Shown here: positions 43,040 to 52,002 of the stretch, one piece after another
How positions within the stretch are numbered: position 1 is the stretch's first letter
Layout of the letters: every line of letters starts with the position of its first letter
Source of the DNA: Bacteroidia bacterium
Lineage (GTDB): Bacteria > Bacteroidota > Bacteroidia > AKYH767-A > OLB10
NCBI GenBank assembly: GCA_016788165.1
Contig: JAEUTH010000038.1
Location: forward strand, 1-64,000
Reading direction: 5' to 3'
Length of the DNA: 64,000 nucleotides
Program-made: the position numbers and the translations under genes
The notes under the pieces: generated by a model
Databases searched by the model: none
What the model saw: only the letters and a program-made list of their open reading frames with translations
What the model was told of the DNA's origin: nothing

Positions 43040-44941
43040 ATGATTTTAAAATCGTCTATTGATAAAGTTATTGAAATTGCCCGCATAGACGAAGTAGTAG
43101 CCGACTATGTATCATTAAAAAAACGGGGGAGCAATTTAATGGGCCTGTGTCCTTTTCATAACGAAAAATCGCCATCATTTACAGTATCACCAGCTAAAGG
43201 TTTTTATAAATGTTTTGGTTGTGGCAAAGCGGGCGACAGCATACGTTTTGTAATGGATTATGAGCATGTTTCATACCCGGATGCAATAAGACAACTAGCC
43301 AAAAAATATCAGATTGAATTAGAAGAAACCACTGTAACCGATACCGAAAAATTAGCCGAAACCGCACGCGAAAATATGTTTACGGTTACGGCATTTGCCC
43401 AAAAATTTTACCACCAATATTTACTCGACAGCGAAGCCGGTAAAGCAGTTGCACAAACCTATTTTGCCGAACGCGGATTTACCGATGCTACTATTAAAAA
43501 ATTTCAACTGGGGTTTGCACCTGAAGGCTGGCAACAATTTACCCAAGAAGCTTTACAGCAACAATACAGTTTACCATATTTAATAAGCACCGGATTAACT
43601 ATTGAAAAAGAAGGCAAACATTATGACCGTTTTCGTGATCGTGTAATTTTTCCGATACACAATGTAACCGGTCGTACCATTGGTTTTGGCGCACGTTATT
43701 TAAAACCACAAACCAATGCACCAAAGTACCTCAACTCGCCCGAAAGTGATATTTACAACAAAAGCAAAGTATTGTACGGCATACACCACGCAAAAAAAAG
43801 TATTATCCAAAACGATAATTGTTATTTATGCGAAGGTTATACAGATGTAATATCACTGAGCCAGGCAGGTATTGAAAATGTAGTAGCCAGCAGCGGTACT
43901 TCGTTAACGGTAGATCAGATAAAACTTATAAGCCGGTTTACTAAAAACATTACCGTATTATACGATGGCGATGCAGCCGGCATAAAGGCAAGTATGCGGG
44001 GCATTGATTTGATTTTACAAGAAGGATTAAATGTACGGGTAGTTTTGTTTCCTGATGGCGATGACCCTGATAGCTTTGCCAAACGCGTAACCACCGAAAC
44101 TTTGCAAACCTATTTAAATGCCGAAGCCAAAGACTTTATGCTTTTTAAAACAAGTTTGCTTTTAGCCGAAAACAATAACGATCCCATAGGCAAAGCCAAG
44201 CTTATCAGAAATATAGTTGAAACGATTGCCATCATACCCGATGCCATTATCAGAAGCACTTATACCAAACAATGTGCAACATTAATGGATATGGCCGAAG
44301 CAATTTTAATACAAGAGGTAAACAGTATAAGGCGCAAAACGGTTACCTCCCAACCCGCTGTTGAATTAGAAATACCGATTGAAGAAATAATTAAACCCGA
44401 AACAACTATTCAACGTAATCGTTACTTTGAAGAGGAGGAGGCCATAAGGTTATTATTAAATTATGCATATCATATATTACAAATTGCTACCGAAACCGAA
44501 ACCGTTAGTATTACGGTAAAAGATTTTATGATTGCTGAATTAGAACAGGACGGAATAAAGTTCGAAAACGAAATATTTGCGCAGATTTTTGCCAACCTGT
44601 ATATAGAAGAGTCGAAACTATTGTCTCATTTTTTAAGTCATACCGATGAAGCTGTGCGTAATGCCGTAGCAGCAATTGTAACTGAAAAATATCAGCTTAG
44701 TCCCAATTGGGATAGCATGGGCGTTTACATACCACCCAAAGATTTTGACCTAAGTGGCAATGTAATGCGAAGTGTGTATTTGATTAAAAAATATGGCATT
44801 GAACAAATGATGCATGAAAAAGATAATCAGTTAAAAGACGCTTCACCAGAATTAATTGAAAGCATTTTGGAAGAAAAAATGCTATTACAACAAATGTACA
44901 TGCTTATAAATAAGTATTTAGGCATTGTAATTACCGGTTAA
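43040..44941 (+). CDS. dnaG: DNA primase
   Basis: Makes RNA primers at the replication fork. 633 residues from the ATG at 43040 (a TTG lies three codons upstream). The zinc finger is complete: CPFHNEKSPSF ... GFYKCFGCG. The DnaG N-terminal domain (IHNVTGRTIGFGARYL) and TOPRIM motifs (LCEGYTDVISLSQAG with catalytic Glu; YDGDAAGIKA) follow. The C-terminal helicase-binding region is helical and diverged, as usual in this phylum. Followed after 10 bp by an OsmC gene on the same strand. Confidence 0.97.
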   Translation: MILKSSIDKVIEIARIDEVVADYVSLKKRGSNLMGLCPFHNEKSPSFTVSPAKGFYKCFGCGKAGDSIRFVMDYEHVSYPDAIRQLAKKYQIELEETTVTDTEKLAETARENMFTVTAFAQKFYHQYLLDSEAGKAVAQTYFAERGFTDATIKKFQLGFAPEGWQQFTQEALQQQYSLPYLISTGLTIEKEGKHYDRFRDRVIFPIHNVTGRTIGFGARYLKPQTNAPKYLNSPESDIYNKSKVLYGIHHAKKSIIQNDNCYLCEGYTDVISLSQAGIENVVASSGTSLTVDQIKLISRFTKNITVLYDGDAAGIKASMRGIDLILQEGLNVRVVLFPDGDDPDSFAKRVTTETLQTYLNAEAKDFMLFKTSLLLAENNNDPIGKAKLIRNIVETIAIIPDAIIRSTYTKQCATLMDMAEAILIQEVNSIRRKTVTSQPAVELEIPIEEIIKPETTIQRNRYFEEEEAIRLLLNYAYHILQIATETETVSITVKDFMIAELEQDGIKFENEIFAQIFANLYIEESKLLSHFLSHTDEAVRNAVAAIVTEKYQLSPNWDSMGVYIPPKDFDLSGNVMRSVYLIKKYGIEQMMHEKDNQLKDASPELIESILEEKMLLQQMYMLINKYLGIVITG

Positions 44942-44951
44942 CACAAAGCTT

Positions 44952-45422
44952 ATGCAACATACTTACCAAACAAACATTAAGTGGCAAAATACAGCACCCC
45001 TTAAACCTTTTACATATACATCATACTCACGCAACCATTCTTTGCATATTGATGGCAAAGCCGATTTGTTATGCTCATCCGATGTTGTATTCAGGGGTGA
45101 TGGCAGCCGCTATAACCCCGAAGACTTTTTATTGGCATCGGTATCTTCATGCCACATGCTTTGGTATTTGCACCTCTGTGCCGATAACGGCATTACTGTG
45201 GTTGATTATAACGATACAGCAACCGGTGTTTTACAAACAGGCGCTAATCAACCCGGAAAATTTGTTGCCATAACATTACATCCGAATGTAACCATTACCG
45301 AGGCTGCCCATATTCAGTTAGCACATGAATTGCATCACAAAGCCAACACACATTGCTTTATTGCGAATACATTAAATTTGGAAATAAAGCATATAGTAAC
45401 CATTAATGCATTAACGAAGTAG
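44952..45422 (+). CDS. OsmC family thiol peroxidase-like protein
   Basis: The protein has 156 residues. The first conserved Cys is in LASVSSCHMLWYLHLCADNGI and the second in KANTHCFIANTL, the two-cysteine active site of OsmC/Ohr proteins that reduce organic hydroperoxides. DGSRYNPEDFLLASV precedes the first Cys, as in the family. A second Cys in the first helix (HLCAD) is unusual. Probably co-transcribed with dnaG (10-bp gap), a linkage with no obvious functional reason. Confidence 0.9.
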   Translation: MQHTYQTNIKWQNTAPLKPFTYTSYSRNHSLHIDGKADLLCSSDVVFRGDGSRYNPEDFLLASVSSCHMLWYLHLCADNGITVVDYNDTATGVLQTGANQPGKFVAITLHPNVTITEAAHIQLAHELHHKANTHCFIANTLNLEIKHIVTINALTK

Positions 45423-45501
45423 ATAACGATACACAATCGTGCAACAATTCATTATCAACCATTTTACGTTTATGGCATTAGTGATAAAATTTGTTTTGTG
45501 C

Positions 45502-47043
45502 TTAATGTGCTTTAAACATTTTGAGCATGTTTATTTCGCTTTCGGTAAGCATGCGATAACGTTTGCGGGGCAAATCGCGTTTGGTTAGTCCGGCATAATA
45601 AGTACGGTCGAGCTTAATTACCATATATCCCAAATGTTCAAAAATTCTACGCACTATGCGGTTGCGGCCACTATGTAAGGTAACACCTACTACACGTTTG
45701 CTATCAGCACCTTGGTCATAAGCAATTTCGTCAACTTTCATAAAGCCATCTTCCAACTCAAGGCCGTCAGCAATTTGTTGCATGTCGGCCGGCTTTAAGT
45801 TTTTATTCAGTTCCACCATATACGTTTTTTTAATGCGCGATGATGGGTGCATTATTTTATCAGCTAATGGTCCGTCATTGGTAAAAAGTAATAATCCAGT
45901 GGTGTTTCTATCTAAGCGCCCAACCGGATAAATTCGCTCTTTGCAAGCGCCTTTAATTAACTCCATTACAGTTTTACGCTCGCGTGGGTCGTCAGTAGTG
46001 GTAATATAATCTTTGGGTTTATTTAAAATTAAATAAACCATTTTTTCGTTGCGTAATGTTTCGCCATTATACTTAACCACATCGCCCGGCATAACGCGTG
46101 TGCCCAATTGTGTTATTATTTCACCATTTATACTAACCAGACCGGCAGTAATTAATTCGTCAGCTTCTCTGCGCGATCCCTTGCCCGAATCGGCTATGTA
46201 TTTATTAAGCCTGATACCATCGGTACGTTGGTTGGGCTCATTTCGTTTCTGGCTTTTTTTACTGTTTGGATTTCGGCCATAACTTTTGCCTTGCACTCCG
46301 GGAATATATTTCTTATCCCTATCATCAAATTTTCTGTTGTCTTTGCTATAGGTTGGCTTATCATCAAAACTACGCACGCCTCTTTTATAGGATGGCTTAT
46401 CGCCATAGCTGCGCTCGTTGTTACCGTCTGACTTACGTTTGCTAAATGACGGCTTATCATCAAAACTACGCTCGCCTCTTTTATAGGATGGCTTATCGCC
46501 ATAGCTGCGCTCGTTGTTACCGTCTGACTTACGTTTGCTAAATAACGGCTTATCATCAAAACTACGCTCGCCTCTTTTATAAGATGGCTTATCGCCATAG
46601 CTGCGCTCGTTGTTACCGTCTGACTTACGTTTGCTAAATAACGGCTTATCATCAAAACTACGCTCGCCTCTTTTATAGGATGGCTTATCGCCATAGCTGC
46701 GCTCGTTGTTACCGTCTGACTTACGTTTGCTAAATGACGGCTTATCATCAAAACTACGCTCGCCTCTTTTATAAGATGGCTTATCGCCATAGCTGCGCTC
46801 GTTGTTACCGTCTGACTTACGTTTGCTAAATGACGGCTTATCATCAAAACTACGCTCACCTCTTTTATAAGATGGCTTATCGCCATAGCTGCGCTCGTTG
46901 GCATCATCACCCTGTTTGGTGAAATTTGTTTTTTTATACGACCTGCTGCTGCCAGCTTTTTCGGGCTTATTGGTTGTACGGTTATGTGATGCCGTGTCGT
47001 TATCTGACTTACGGTTGCTGATGATGCGTTTGCGCATTGCCAT
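45502..47043 (-). CDS. RluB/RsuA-type pseudouridine synthase with repeat-rich N-terminal extension
   Basis: Makes pseudouridine in rRNA. 513 residues from the ATG at 47043. The first 250 residues are low-complexity, rich in K/R/S/D/G, and include about six copies of a 32-residue unit (R-S-Y-G-D-K-P-S-Y-K-R-G-E-R-S-F-D-D-K-P). Then comes an S4 RNA-binding domain (IRLNKYIADSGKGSRREADELITAGLVSINGE) and the synthase domain with catalytic Asp in YPVGRLDRNTTGLLLFTNDG, then HSGRNRIVRRIFEHLGY. Long basic, disordered extensions are known on Bacteroidota members of this family, but the perfect tandem repeats here are notable. The -7 box at 47059-47066 fixes the start at 47043. Confidence 0.93.
   Translation of the reverse strand: MAMRKRIISNRKSDNDTASHNRTTNKPEKAGSSRSYKKTNFTKQGDDANERSYGDKPSYKRGERSFDDKPSFSKRKSDGNNERSYGDKPSYKRGERSFDDKPSFSKRKSDGNNERSYGDKPSYKRGERSFDDKPLFSKRKSDGNNERSYGDKPSYKRGERSFDDKPLFSKRKSDGNNERSYGDKPSYKRGERSFDDKPSFSKRKSDGNNERSYGDKPSYKRGVRSFDDKPTYSKDNRKFDDRDKKYIPGVQGKSYGRNPNSKKSQKRNEPNQRTDGIRLNKYIADSGKGSRREADELITAGLVSINGEIITQLGTRVMPGDVVKYNGETLRNEKMVYLILNKPKDYITTTDDPRERKTVMELIKGACKERIYPVGRLDRNTTGLLLFTNDGPLADKIMHPSSRIKKTYMVELNKNLKPADMQQIADGLELEDGFMKVDEIAYDQGADSKRVVGVTLHSGRNRIVRRIFEHLGYMVIKLDRTYYAGLTKRDLPRKRYRMLTESEINMLKMFKAH
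46345..46899 (-). repeat. 96-bp tandem repeat array in the pseudouridine synthase gene
   Basis: Five near-identical 96-bp units plus one partial, diverged unit encode the 32-residue repeat. Differences between units are single bases (for example KPSFSK versus KPLFSK; GGA versus GAT-side changes at GATGGCTTATC positions). The unit length is a multiple of three, so copy-number change keeps the frame open. Confidence 0.92.
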
Positions 47044-47058
47044 GGTAATAATTTTGCG

Positions 47059-47066
47059 CAAAGATA
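47059..47066 (-). promoter_or_regulatory. -7 box for the pseudouridine synthase gene
   Basis: Coding-strand TATCTTTG matches TAnnTTTG exactly and is followed by C. It is 15 bp upstream of the ATG, so the transcript would have a leader of about 9 nt or be nearly leaderless. No -33 match was found. Confidence 0.45.
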
Positions 47067-47088
47067 TTATTTAAGAGCTAGCTTACTT

Positions 47089-47805
47089 TTATTGAATGGC
47101 AAACGTGGCCTTAATTTCGCTGCGAACGATAATTTTTTGAAAATCAACACCTTCATTTGCACTGCCTGCAGCCATATCCATAGCCATGTTGGTGTACATT
47201 TTTGGTTGCGCATACTGAGGTTCGAAATTGTTTTCAAACTCGCTTATTATCAATGCCTGTCCTACTTTTTCACCAACGGCTTCGCATAAGTAAGTTGCCT
47301 TGTTTTTTGCTGCCTGTAAGGCTTTAATTTTTAAATCGCGTTTGTATTCATCCATTTTACTATGCGATGTTTTGCTGATATATAACTGGTTAGTGGCTCT
47401 ATCGTCCATATTATTTACCAGCTTATCAATATCGGCCGCATTGCTAAATTTTATAATGTAAACAGTATTAGCCAGTAAATCGGGTTGCTCGCGTTTTTGT
47501 TTGCGCCAATACCAATTGTTGCCATTAAATCCACTCATGCTTTGAATTTGTATGCGATCTTTGGTTATGCCAAACTTGGCACAAGTGTTTAAAAAAGTTG
47601 TTTGTATTTCGTCAATATCATGTTTCTTTTTTTGATTGTCGTAAAACTCCTGCAACGTAAAATTTACAAATATTTCATCGGGTACCAGTTCTAATTCGGC
47701 CGAGCCCGATACTTCAATTCGTTTTACTGTATTCATTTTTTCTGTTTGTGCTTGTAGCGTTGTTACTAAAAATAATAGTATCACTATGGTTGTTAGTTTT
47801 TTCAT
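47089..47805 (-). CDS. SIMPL domain (DUF541) protein
   Basis: The protein has 238 residues with signal peptide MKKLTTIVILLFLVTTLQAQ. The SIMPL hallmark opening RIEVSGSAELELVPDEIFVNFTLQEF is followed by helix/strand blocks and the C-terminal IIVRSEIKATFAIQ. The family forms oligomeric periplasmic or outer-membrane proteins of unclear role. It is co-directional with YraN upstream (63-bp gap) and the pseudouridine synthase downstream (45 bp). Confidence 0.9.
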   Translation of the reverse strand: MKKLTTIVILLFLVTTLQAQTEKMNTVKRIEVSGSAELELVPDEIFVNFTLQEFYDNQKKKHDIDEIQTTFLNTCAKFGITKDRIQIQSMSGFNGNNWYWRKQKREQPDLLANTVYIIKFSNAADIDKLVNNMDDRATNQLYISKTSHSKMDEYKRDLKIKALQAAKNKATYLCEAVGEKVGQALIISEFENNFEPQYAQPKMYTNMAMDMAAGSANEGVDFQKIIVRSEIKATFAIQ

Positions 47806-47868
47806 CGTTTAATTATAATTTATCGTGAAGATGCATAAGTGTAATTAAATGCAGAAACTTTTAAAATA

Positions 47869-48234
47869 TTATTCGGCTTGTGGGTAAAATGCATCTTCTA
47901 CATGTATTATTTCTGTTCCACTTTTTGTTTTAATAATTGCAACAACATCAAAACGTGCTTCGTTTCGCAATTGATTTTGTAAGATATAATTATGAGCTGC
48001 TTCTATCATCAACTTTTGTTTTTTTATACCAACGGCATCTTGCGGCATTCCAAAAACGCTACTACTGCGTGTTTTTACTTCAATAAAAATTAGTTGTTGT
48101 TTCCATTGTGCTATAATATCTATTTCGGCTTTGAGGTAACGGTAGTTGGTTGCAATTATCTGGTAACCTTTATTTTTTAAAAACTGAAGGGCTGTGTTTT
48201 CGCCTTCATTTCCTAAACTATTGTGCAATGCCAT
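47869..48234 (-). CDS. YraN family (UPF0102) endonuclease-like protein
   Basis: The protein has 121 residues with a restriction-endonuclease-like fold: GNEGENTALQFLKNKGYQIIATNYRYLKAEIDIIAQ (E-x-x-A ... E-I-D-I-I) and LIFIEVKTRSSSVFG, i.e. the D ... E-V-K active-site pattern. Widely conserved but of unknown cellular role. Starts 21 bp after the UbiD-family gene. Confidence 0.95.
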   Translation of the reverse strand: MALHNSLGNEGENTALQFLKNKGYQIIATNYRYLKAEIDIIAQWKQQLIFIEVKTRSSSVFGMPQDAVGIKKQKLMIEAAHNYILQNQLRNEARFDVVAIIKTKSGTEIIHVEDAFYPQAE

Positions 48235-48255
48235 TATAAAGCCTACATTAAATTG

Positions 48256-50148
48256 TTATTGTGCAACTGCACCACCTGCATACAGTTGTTGTTGGTACTT
48301 GCGTGATGGTGATGTTATTAATGGTCCTAAATTAAGTTGTGGCCAAAGCTTATCTACTTCGTCCATGGTGGCTTTGGTGCTGGCGAGGATATTGGGCCAA
48401 TCGCGCTGAAAGCCATCAAATTCTTTGGTTTTACGTGTGCCATCAAAAATTATTGAAGTAGTTTGATGGTGAATGAACAAGTGATCGCGTTTCGGGTCCA
48501 TGTTATTACTAAAGCGCCATACTGCATCAGCAATATCATTTATATCAAAAATATCTTCTAAAAATATAACACACTTAACCGTTTGCATTGCTTCTATATC
48601 AAATAGTTTTTGTGCCAATTCTTTGATGTGGTTTTTGCGGTTTTTTGTAACAGCTATAAACAGAATAGAAACACCTGCTTGCAATAATTGACAGTTAATG
48701 CCTTTTATTTCGGTAAATTGTTGCATTAACCAATGGCTATCAATATTTACAATTGTGTTTGTTGCGTAATGTGAAGCAACCATTGCTAATTCTTCTTCGG
48801 TTTTGCGGGTGGCATCAATGCCCATTTTACCACCAAAGGCCATGGTACTGCAACTATGATCTAACACATCGGTTGGGCCTTGCGAAAATGTAAAATCGGT
48901 TTCGGGATTAACGTTGGCCGAAATGTATTGTGCCACTTCTAAGTTGTTATGGATATTTACATCGCCATCAACCACAATCATCATTTTTGTAAACATCATT
49001 TGACCTGCACCCCACAAACTATGCATTACTTTTAAGGCCTGGCCCGGATAGTCTTTTTTAATTTTTACAATAACCAAATTGTGAAATACGCCTTCAACCG
49101 GCAACACCATATCAACAATTTCGGGTACAGCAGTCATTTTTATGGGAGCTAAAAATATCCGTTCTGTTGCTTTACCTAACCAGGCATCTTCTTGTGGTGG
49201 TATGCCTACAATGGTAGTGGGATATATGGCATCTTTGCGATGCGTTATGCAGGTAATATGAAAACGCGGATACATATCGGCTAATGAATAGTAGCCGGTG
49301 TGGTCGCCAAAGGGGCCTTCTAAAATAAAGGGTTCGTTGGGGTCAACATATCCTTCGATAACAAAATCAACATCGGCAGGCACGTACATATCTTGTGTGA
49401 GGCATTTTACTAATTGCACATTTTTTTTGCGTAAAAAACCGGCAAGTAAAAACTCGTCAACTCCATCGGGTAAAGGTGCTGTTGCACTGTAGGCATAAGC
49501 CGGGTCGCCACCTAAGGTAACTACTACGGGCATGCGTTTGCCCAGTTCTTTGTACACATTAAAATGACGTGCACTAACTTTATGCCTGTGCCAGTGCATA
49601 CCGGTTAATGTGGGTTCGAAAACTTGCATGCGGTATAACCCTACATTACGGATGCCTGTTTGCGGGTCGCGTGTTTGTATTACGGGTAGTGTAACAAATG
49701 GGCCGCCATCCATTGGCCAGCATGTAAGTACAGGCAGTTTGGTTAAATCGGGTTGCGCCATAATTACTTGTTGGCATGCACCACGGCCACTAATTTCTTT
49801 AGGCATCCAACTGGCTATATTGCCCAACTGTGGAAGTAGTTTTAATTTATCAATAAATGAATGTTTGGGGCCGGTAATATTTTTAAACAGTGCTTCTATT
49901 TGTTGTGCTATTTCATCTAAATGCGCAACACCTAATGCCCATGCCATACGTTTTTCGGTACCGTATGCATTAATTAATAATGGAAATGGTGTTCCGGTGT
50001 TTTCGAATAATAATGCAGGGCCATAGTGTTTCGATACTCTATCGGTTATTTCGGCAATTTGCAGGTGTGGGTTAACATAGGTTTTTATGCGAACCAGTTC
50101 GCCTGCATTTTCGAGTTTATCAATAAATTCTTTTTGATTACGAAACAT
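48256..50148 (-). CDS. UbiD family prenylated-FMN decarboxylase
   Basis: The protein has 630 residues, at the long end of the family. KLPVLTCWPMDGGPFVTLPVIQTRDPQTG, GLYRMQVFEPTLTGMHWHRHK and FILEGPFGDHTGYYSLADMYP (Glu near 282 in the EGPFGDHTG block) are the UbiD signature stretches. It would use prenyl-FMN to decarboxylate an aromatic acid, most plausibly in quinone biosynthesis (menaquinone/ubiquinone UbiD type). No UbiX-like flavin prenyltransferase is in the window. First gene of a run with YraN, SIMPL and the pseudouridine synthase; an upstream terminator (50178) isolates it from the stress genes. Confidence 0.93.
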   Translation of the reverse strand: MFRNQKEFIDKLENAGELVRIKTYVNPHLQIAEITDRVSKHYGPALLFENTGTPFPLLINAYGTEKRMAWALGVAHLDEIAQQIEALFKNITGPKHSFIDKLKLLPQLGNIASWMPKEISGRGACQQVIMAQPDLTKLPVLTCWPMDGGPFVTLPVIQTRDPQTGIRNVGLYRMQVFEPTLTGMHWHRHKVSARHFNVYKELGKRMPVVVTLGGDPAYAYSATAPLPDGVDEFLLAGFLRKKNVQLVKCLTQDMYVPADVDFVIEGYVDPNEPFILEGPFGDHTGYYSLADMYPRFHITCITHRKDAIYPTTIVGIPPQEDAWLGKATERIFLAPIKMTAVPEIVDMVLPVEGVFHNLVIVKIKKDYPGQALKVMHSLWGAGQMMFTKMMIVVDGDVNIHNNLEVAQYISANVNPETDFTFSQGPTDVLDHSCSTMAFGGKMGIDATRKTEEELAMVASHYATNTIVNIDSHWLMQQFTEIKGINCQLLQAGVSILFIAVTKNRKNHIKELAQKLFDIEAMQTVKCVIFLEDIFDINDIADAVWRFSNNMDPKRDHLFIHHQTTSIIFDGTRKTKEFDGFQRDWPNILASTKATMDEVDKLWPQLNLGPLITSPSRKYQQQLYAGGAVAQ

Positions 50149-50177
50149 GATTGTGATTAAAATTTATTTGATAACAA

Positions 50178-50201
50178 TAAAAAAAAACGGGCTTTCGCCC
50201 G
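50178..50201 (-). terminator. Terminator after the universal stress genes
   Basis: CGGGC-TTTC-GCCCG hairpin on the minus strand followed by eight T residues, 16 bp after the stop of the gene at 50217-51059. Confidence 0.8.
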
Positions 50202-50216
50202 AGATATTACCTGCAT

Positions 50217-51059
50217 TTAATTGGCAAAAACCGACCCATATTTTATCGAATTATAATCGGGATGAATACACATAACCGGTATTTTTTCCTGATTGGCAAT
50301 AAAATATTGTTCGGCAGGTTGCATTAAAAATTCGAATAGCGAAATGTTTTGCTGGGTGATAAGTGTAATTAAACCGGCATGTTTGTGTTTGGCATATCTA
50401 AGTACTGCCTGATTAAAATCGCCTGCCGATACTTCGGGTGCAACGGTGTGAAAATCTATATTGTTTTCTTTTAAAAACGATTCGGCATAAGCAACATTAT
50501 TTTTAATGTTGTTTAAATGATGTGGGTCGCTGCTTTTGTCGGCAATTATATGGCACGTTGCATTAAACAGCTTGGCAATGTTCATGATATGAAACAGGGG
50601 TTGTTTACACTCGGGCTGATAGCTCATAGGTACAATAATTTGTTTGTACAATTGGTCGGCTGGTTCGTCTTGTACTACGATGTAAGGTTTGTGTGATTTG
50701 GTAATTACCTTTAATGCTTTACTGCCAAACACTTTTTGCACTCCGTTTATGCCATGTGTTGCCATTACCACAAATGCTGCATCTAAAATATCGGCTGCCT
50801 GCCCTATTTGGTCATAAATGGTGCCTGTACTTGTACAGTATTCTGTTGTTATGTCTGTTATTTTTTGATTGTTGGCTGCTATGGCTTTTAAGCGCGCAAG
50901 CGTTTCTGTTTTTTCGTCATAGTCGGCAATTACATGTAAGAGGGTTACTGTTTTACTTAATTTTTTAGCAAATGAATTGGCATGTTTAATGGCAGCATCT
51001 GCTTTTACAGTAAAATCATAGGGTACTAAAATGGTTTTCGAAAAATCGTTATTATTCAT
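50217..51059 (-). CDS. Universal stress protein, tandem copy 2
   Basis: The protein has 280 residues made of two UspA-like halves. The first begins TILVPYDFTVKADAAIKHANSFAKKLSKTVTLLHVI with the ATP-type fold. The second half (YKQIIVPMSYQPECKQPLFHIMNIA) is more divergent. It ends with MCIHPDYNSIKYGSVFAN, shared with the neighbour. No G-x2-G-x9-G ATP motif is obvious. Separated from its paralogue by 14 bp; probably a two-gene operon terminated at 50178. Confidence 0.88.
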   Translation of the reverse strand: MNNNDFSKTILVPYDFTVKADAAIKHANSFAKKLSKTVTLLHVIADYDEKTETLARLKAIAANNQKITDITTEYCTSTGTIYDQIGQAADILDAAFVVMATHGINGVQKVFGSKALKVITKSHKPYIVVQDEPADQLYKQIIVPMSYQPECKQPLFHIMNIAKLFNATCHIIADKSSDPHHLNNIKNNVAYAESFLKENNIDFHTVAPEVSAGDFNQAVLRYAKHKHAGLITLITQQNISLFEFLMQPAEQYFIANQEKIPVMCIHPDYNSIKYGSVFAN

Positions 51060-51073
51060 AATTGCTGTATGTA

Positions 51074-51916
51074 TTAATTTGCGAATACGGAACCGTATTG
51101 CACGGCTTTATAGTCGGGATGAATGCACATAACCGGAATGGCCAGTTCGTTAGCAATAAAAAACTGTTCGGCAGGGCGCATTAAAAATTCGGCCATGCTA
51201 ATGTTTTGTTCTGTAATAAGGGTTATCAGGTCGGCCTCTATTTGTTTTGCATACTTTAAGCAGGCCTCGTTAAACTGTGCAAATTTTGCATCTAACTTAT
51301 GCGTGACAAATTTGATATTATGCTCATCAAAAAAACTTTCGGCATAGGCTACATTGTTTTTAATATTCATTTCTAACTGCTCGTCATTAATACTTGCATA
51401 AACTAAATGACAAGTAGAGCCAAATATTCGTGCCAGTTCGGCTATATTAAATATGGGTTGTTTGCTTTCGCGTTGATAGCTAATAGGAATAACAAAGTTT
51501 AGGTATGTTGAGTGTGCAGGTGGCTTTTGTACAACTATAAATGGCACATGCGATTTAGTAATAACTTTAAGTGCTTTGCTACCGGTTACTTTTTGCATAC
51601 CAATTATGCCGTGCGTACCCATAACAACAAAAGCTGCATTTACCTGATCGGCAACAGCGCCTATTTGGTCAAAAATGGTACCTACACTTACCATCGAAAT
51701 GGTTTCGATATTGGTAGCTTTGGTATTTCCAATGGCAATAACATCAAGCTTTTCAAGTGCTTTTGCCTTTTCGGTTTCGTTTGCAATAACATGCAGCAGG
51801 CTAATTGATTTGCCGGTGCGTGCTGCAAAAATATTGGCATGCTTTAAAGCACTATCACCAACGTGTGTAAAGTCGGTTGGTACTAAAATAGTTTTGGCCG
51901 TTTCGATATGTAACAT
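51074..51916 (-). CDS. Universal stress protein, tandem copy 1
   Basis: The protein has 280 residues and the same two-domain layout as its neighbour: TILVPTDFTHVGDSALKHANIFA, VMGTHGIIGMQKVTGSKALKVI and FVIPISYQRESKQPIFNIAELA, ending MCIHPDYKAVQYGSVFAN. Middle parts have diverged at the DNA level, so the duplication is not recent. It is preceded by a promoter-like TTG-N19-TAAATTCG element (51950-51979). Confidence 0.88.
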   Translation of the reverse strand: MLHIETAKTILVPTDFTHVGDSALKHANIFAARTGKSISLLHVIANETEKAKALEKLDVIAIGNTKATNIETISMVSVGTIFDQIGAVADQVNAAFVVMGTHGIIGMQKVTGSKALKVITKSHVPFIVVQKPPAHSTYLNFVIPISYQRESKQPIFNIAELARIFGSTCHLVYASINDEQLEMNIKNNVAYAESFFDEHNIKFVTHKLDAKFAQFNEACLKYAKQIEADLITLITEQNISMAEFLMRPAEQFFIANELAIPVMCIHPDYKAVQYGSVFAN

Positions 51917-51949
51917 ATAAGTTTTGTTGATTGGGTGGTTTTAATGCTG

Positions 51950-51979
51950 CGAATTTAAATTTATAGACGCTAAATGCAA
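51950..51979 (-). promoter_or_regulatory. Candidate promoter of the universal stress operon
   Basis: Coding-strand TTG (51979-51977), 19-bp spacer, then TAAATTCG (51957-51950), close to the TTTG / TAnnTTTG consensus. The layout (TTCG rather than TTTG at the end) is the same as at hppA. Confidence 0.5.
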
Positions 51980-52002
51980 TTTTTGAATCGGGCTAAAATT
52001 AG

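Noticed and set aside
46345-46899. Regular 96-bp repeats as a CRISPR array
   Set aside because: The units are contiguous without unique spacers and code for a protein in frame with a clear pseudouridine synthase; no cas genes are present.
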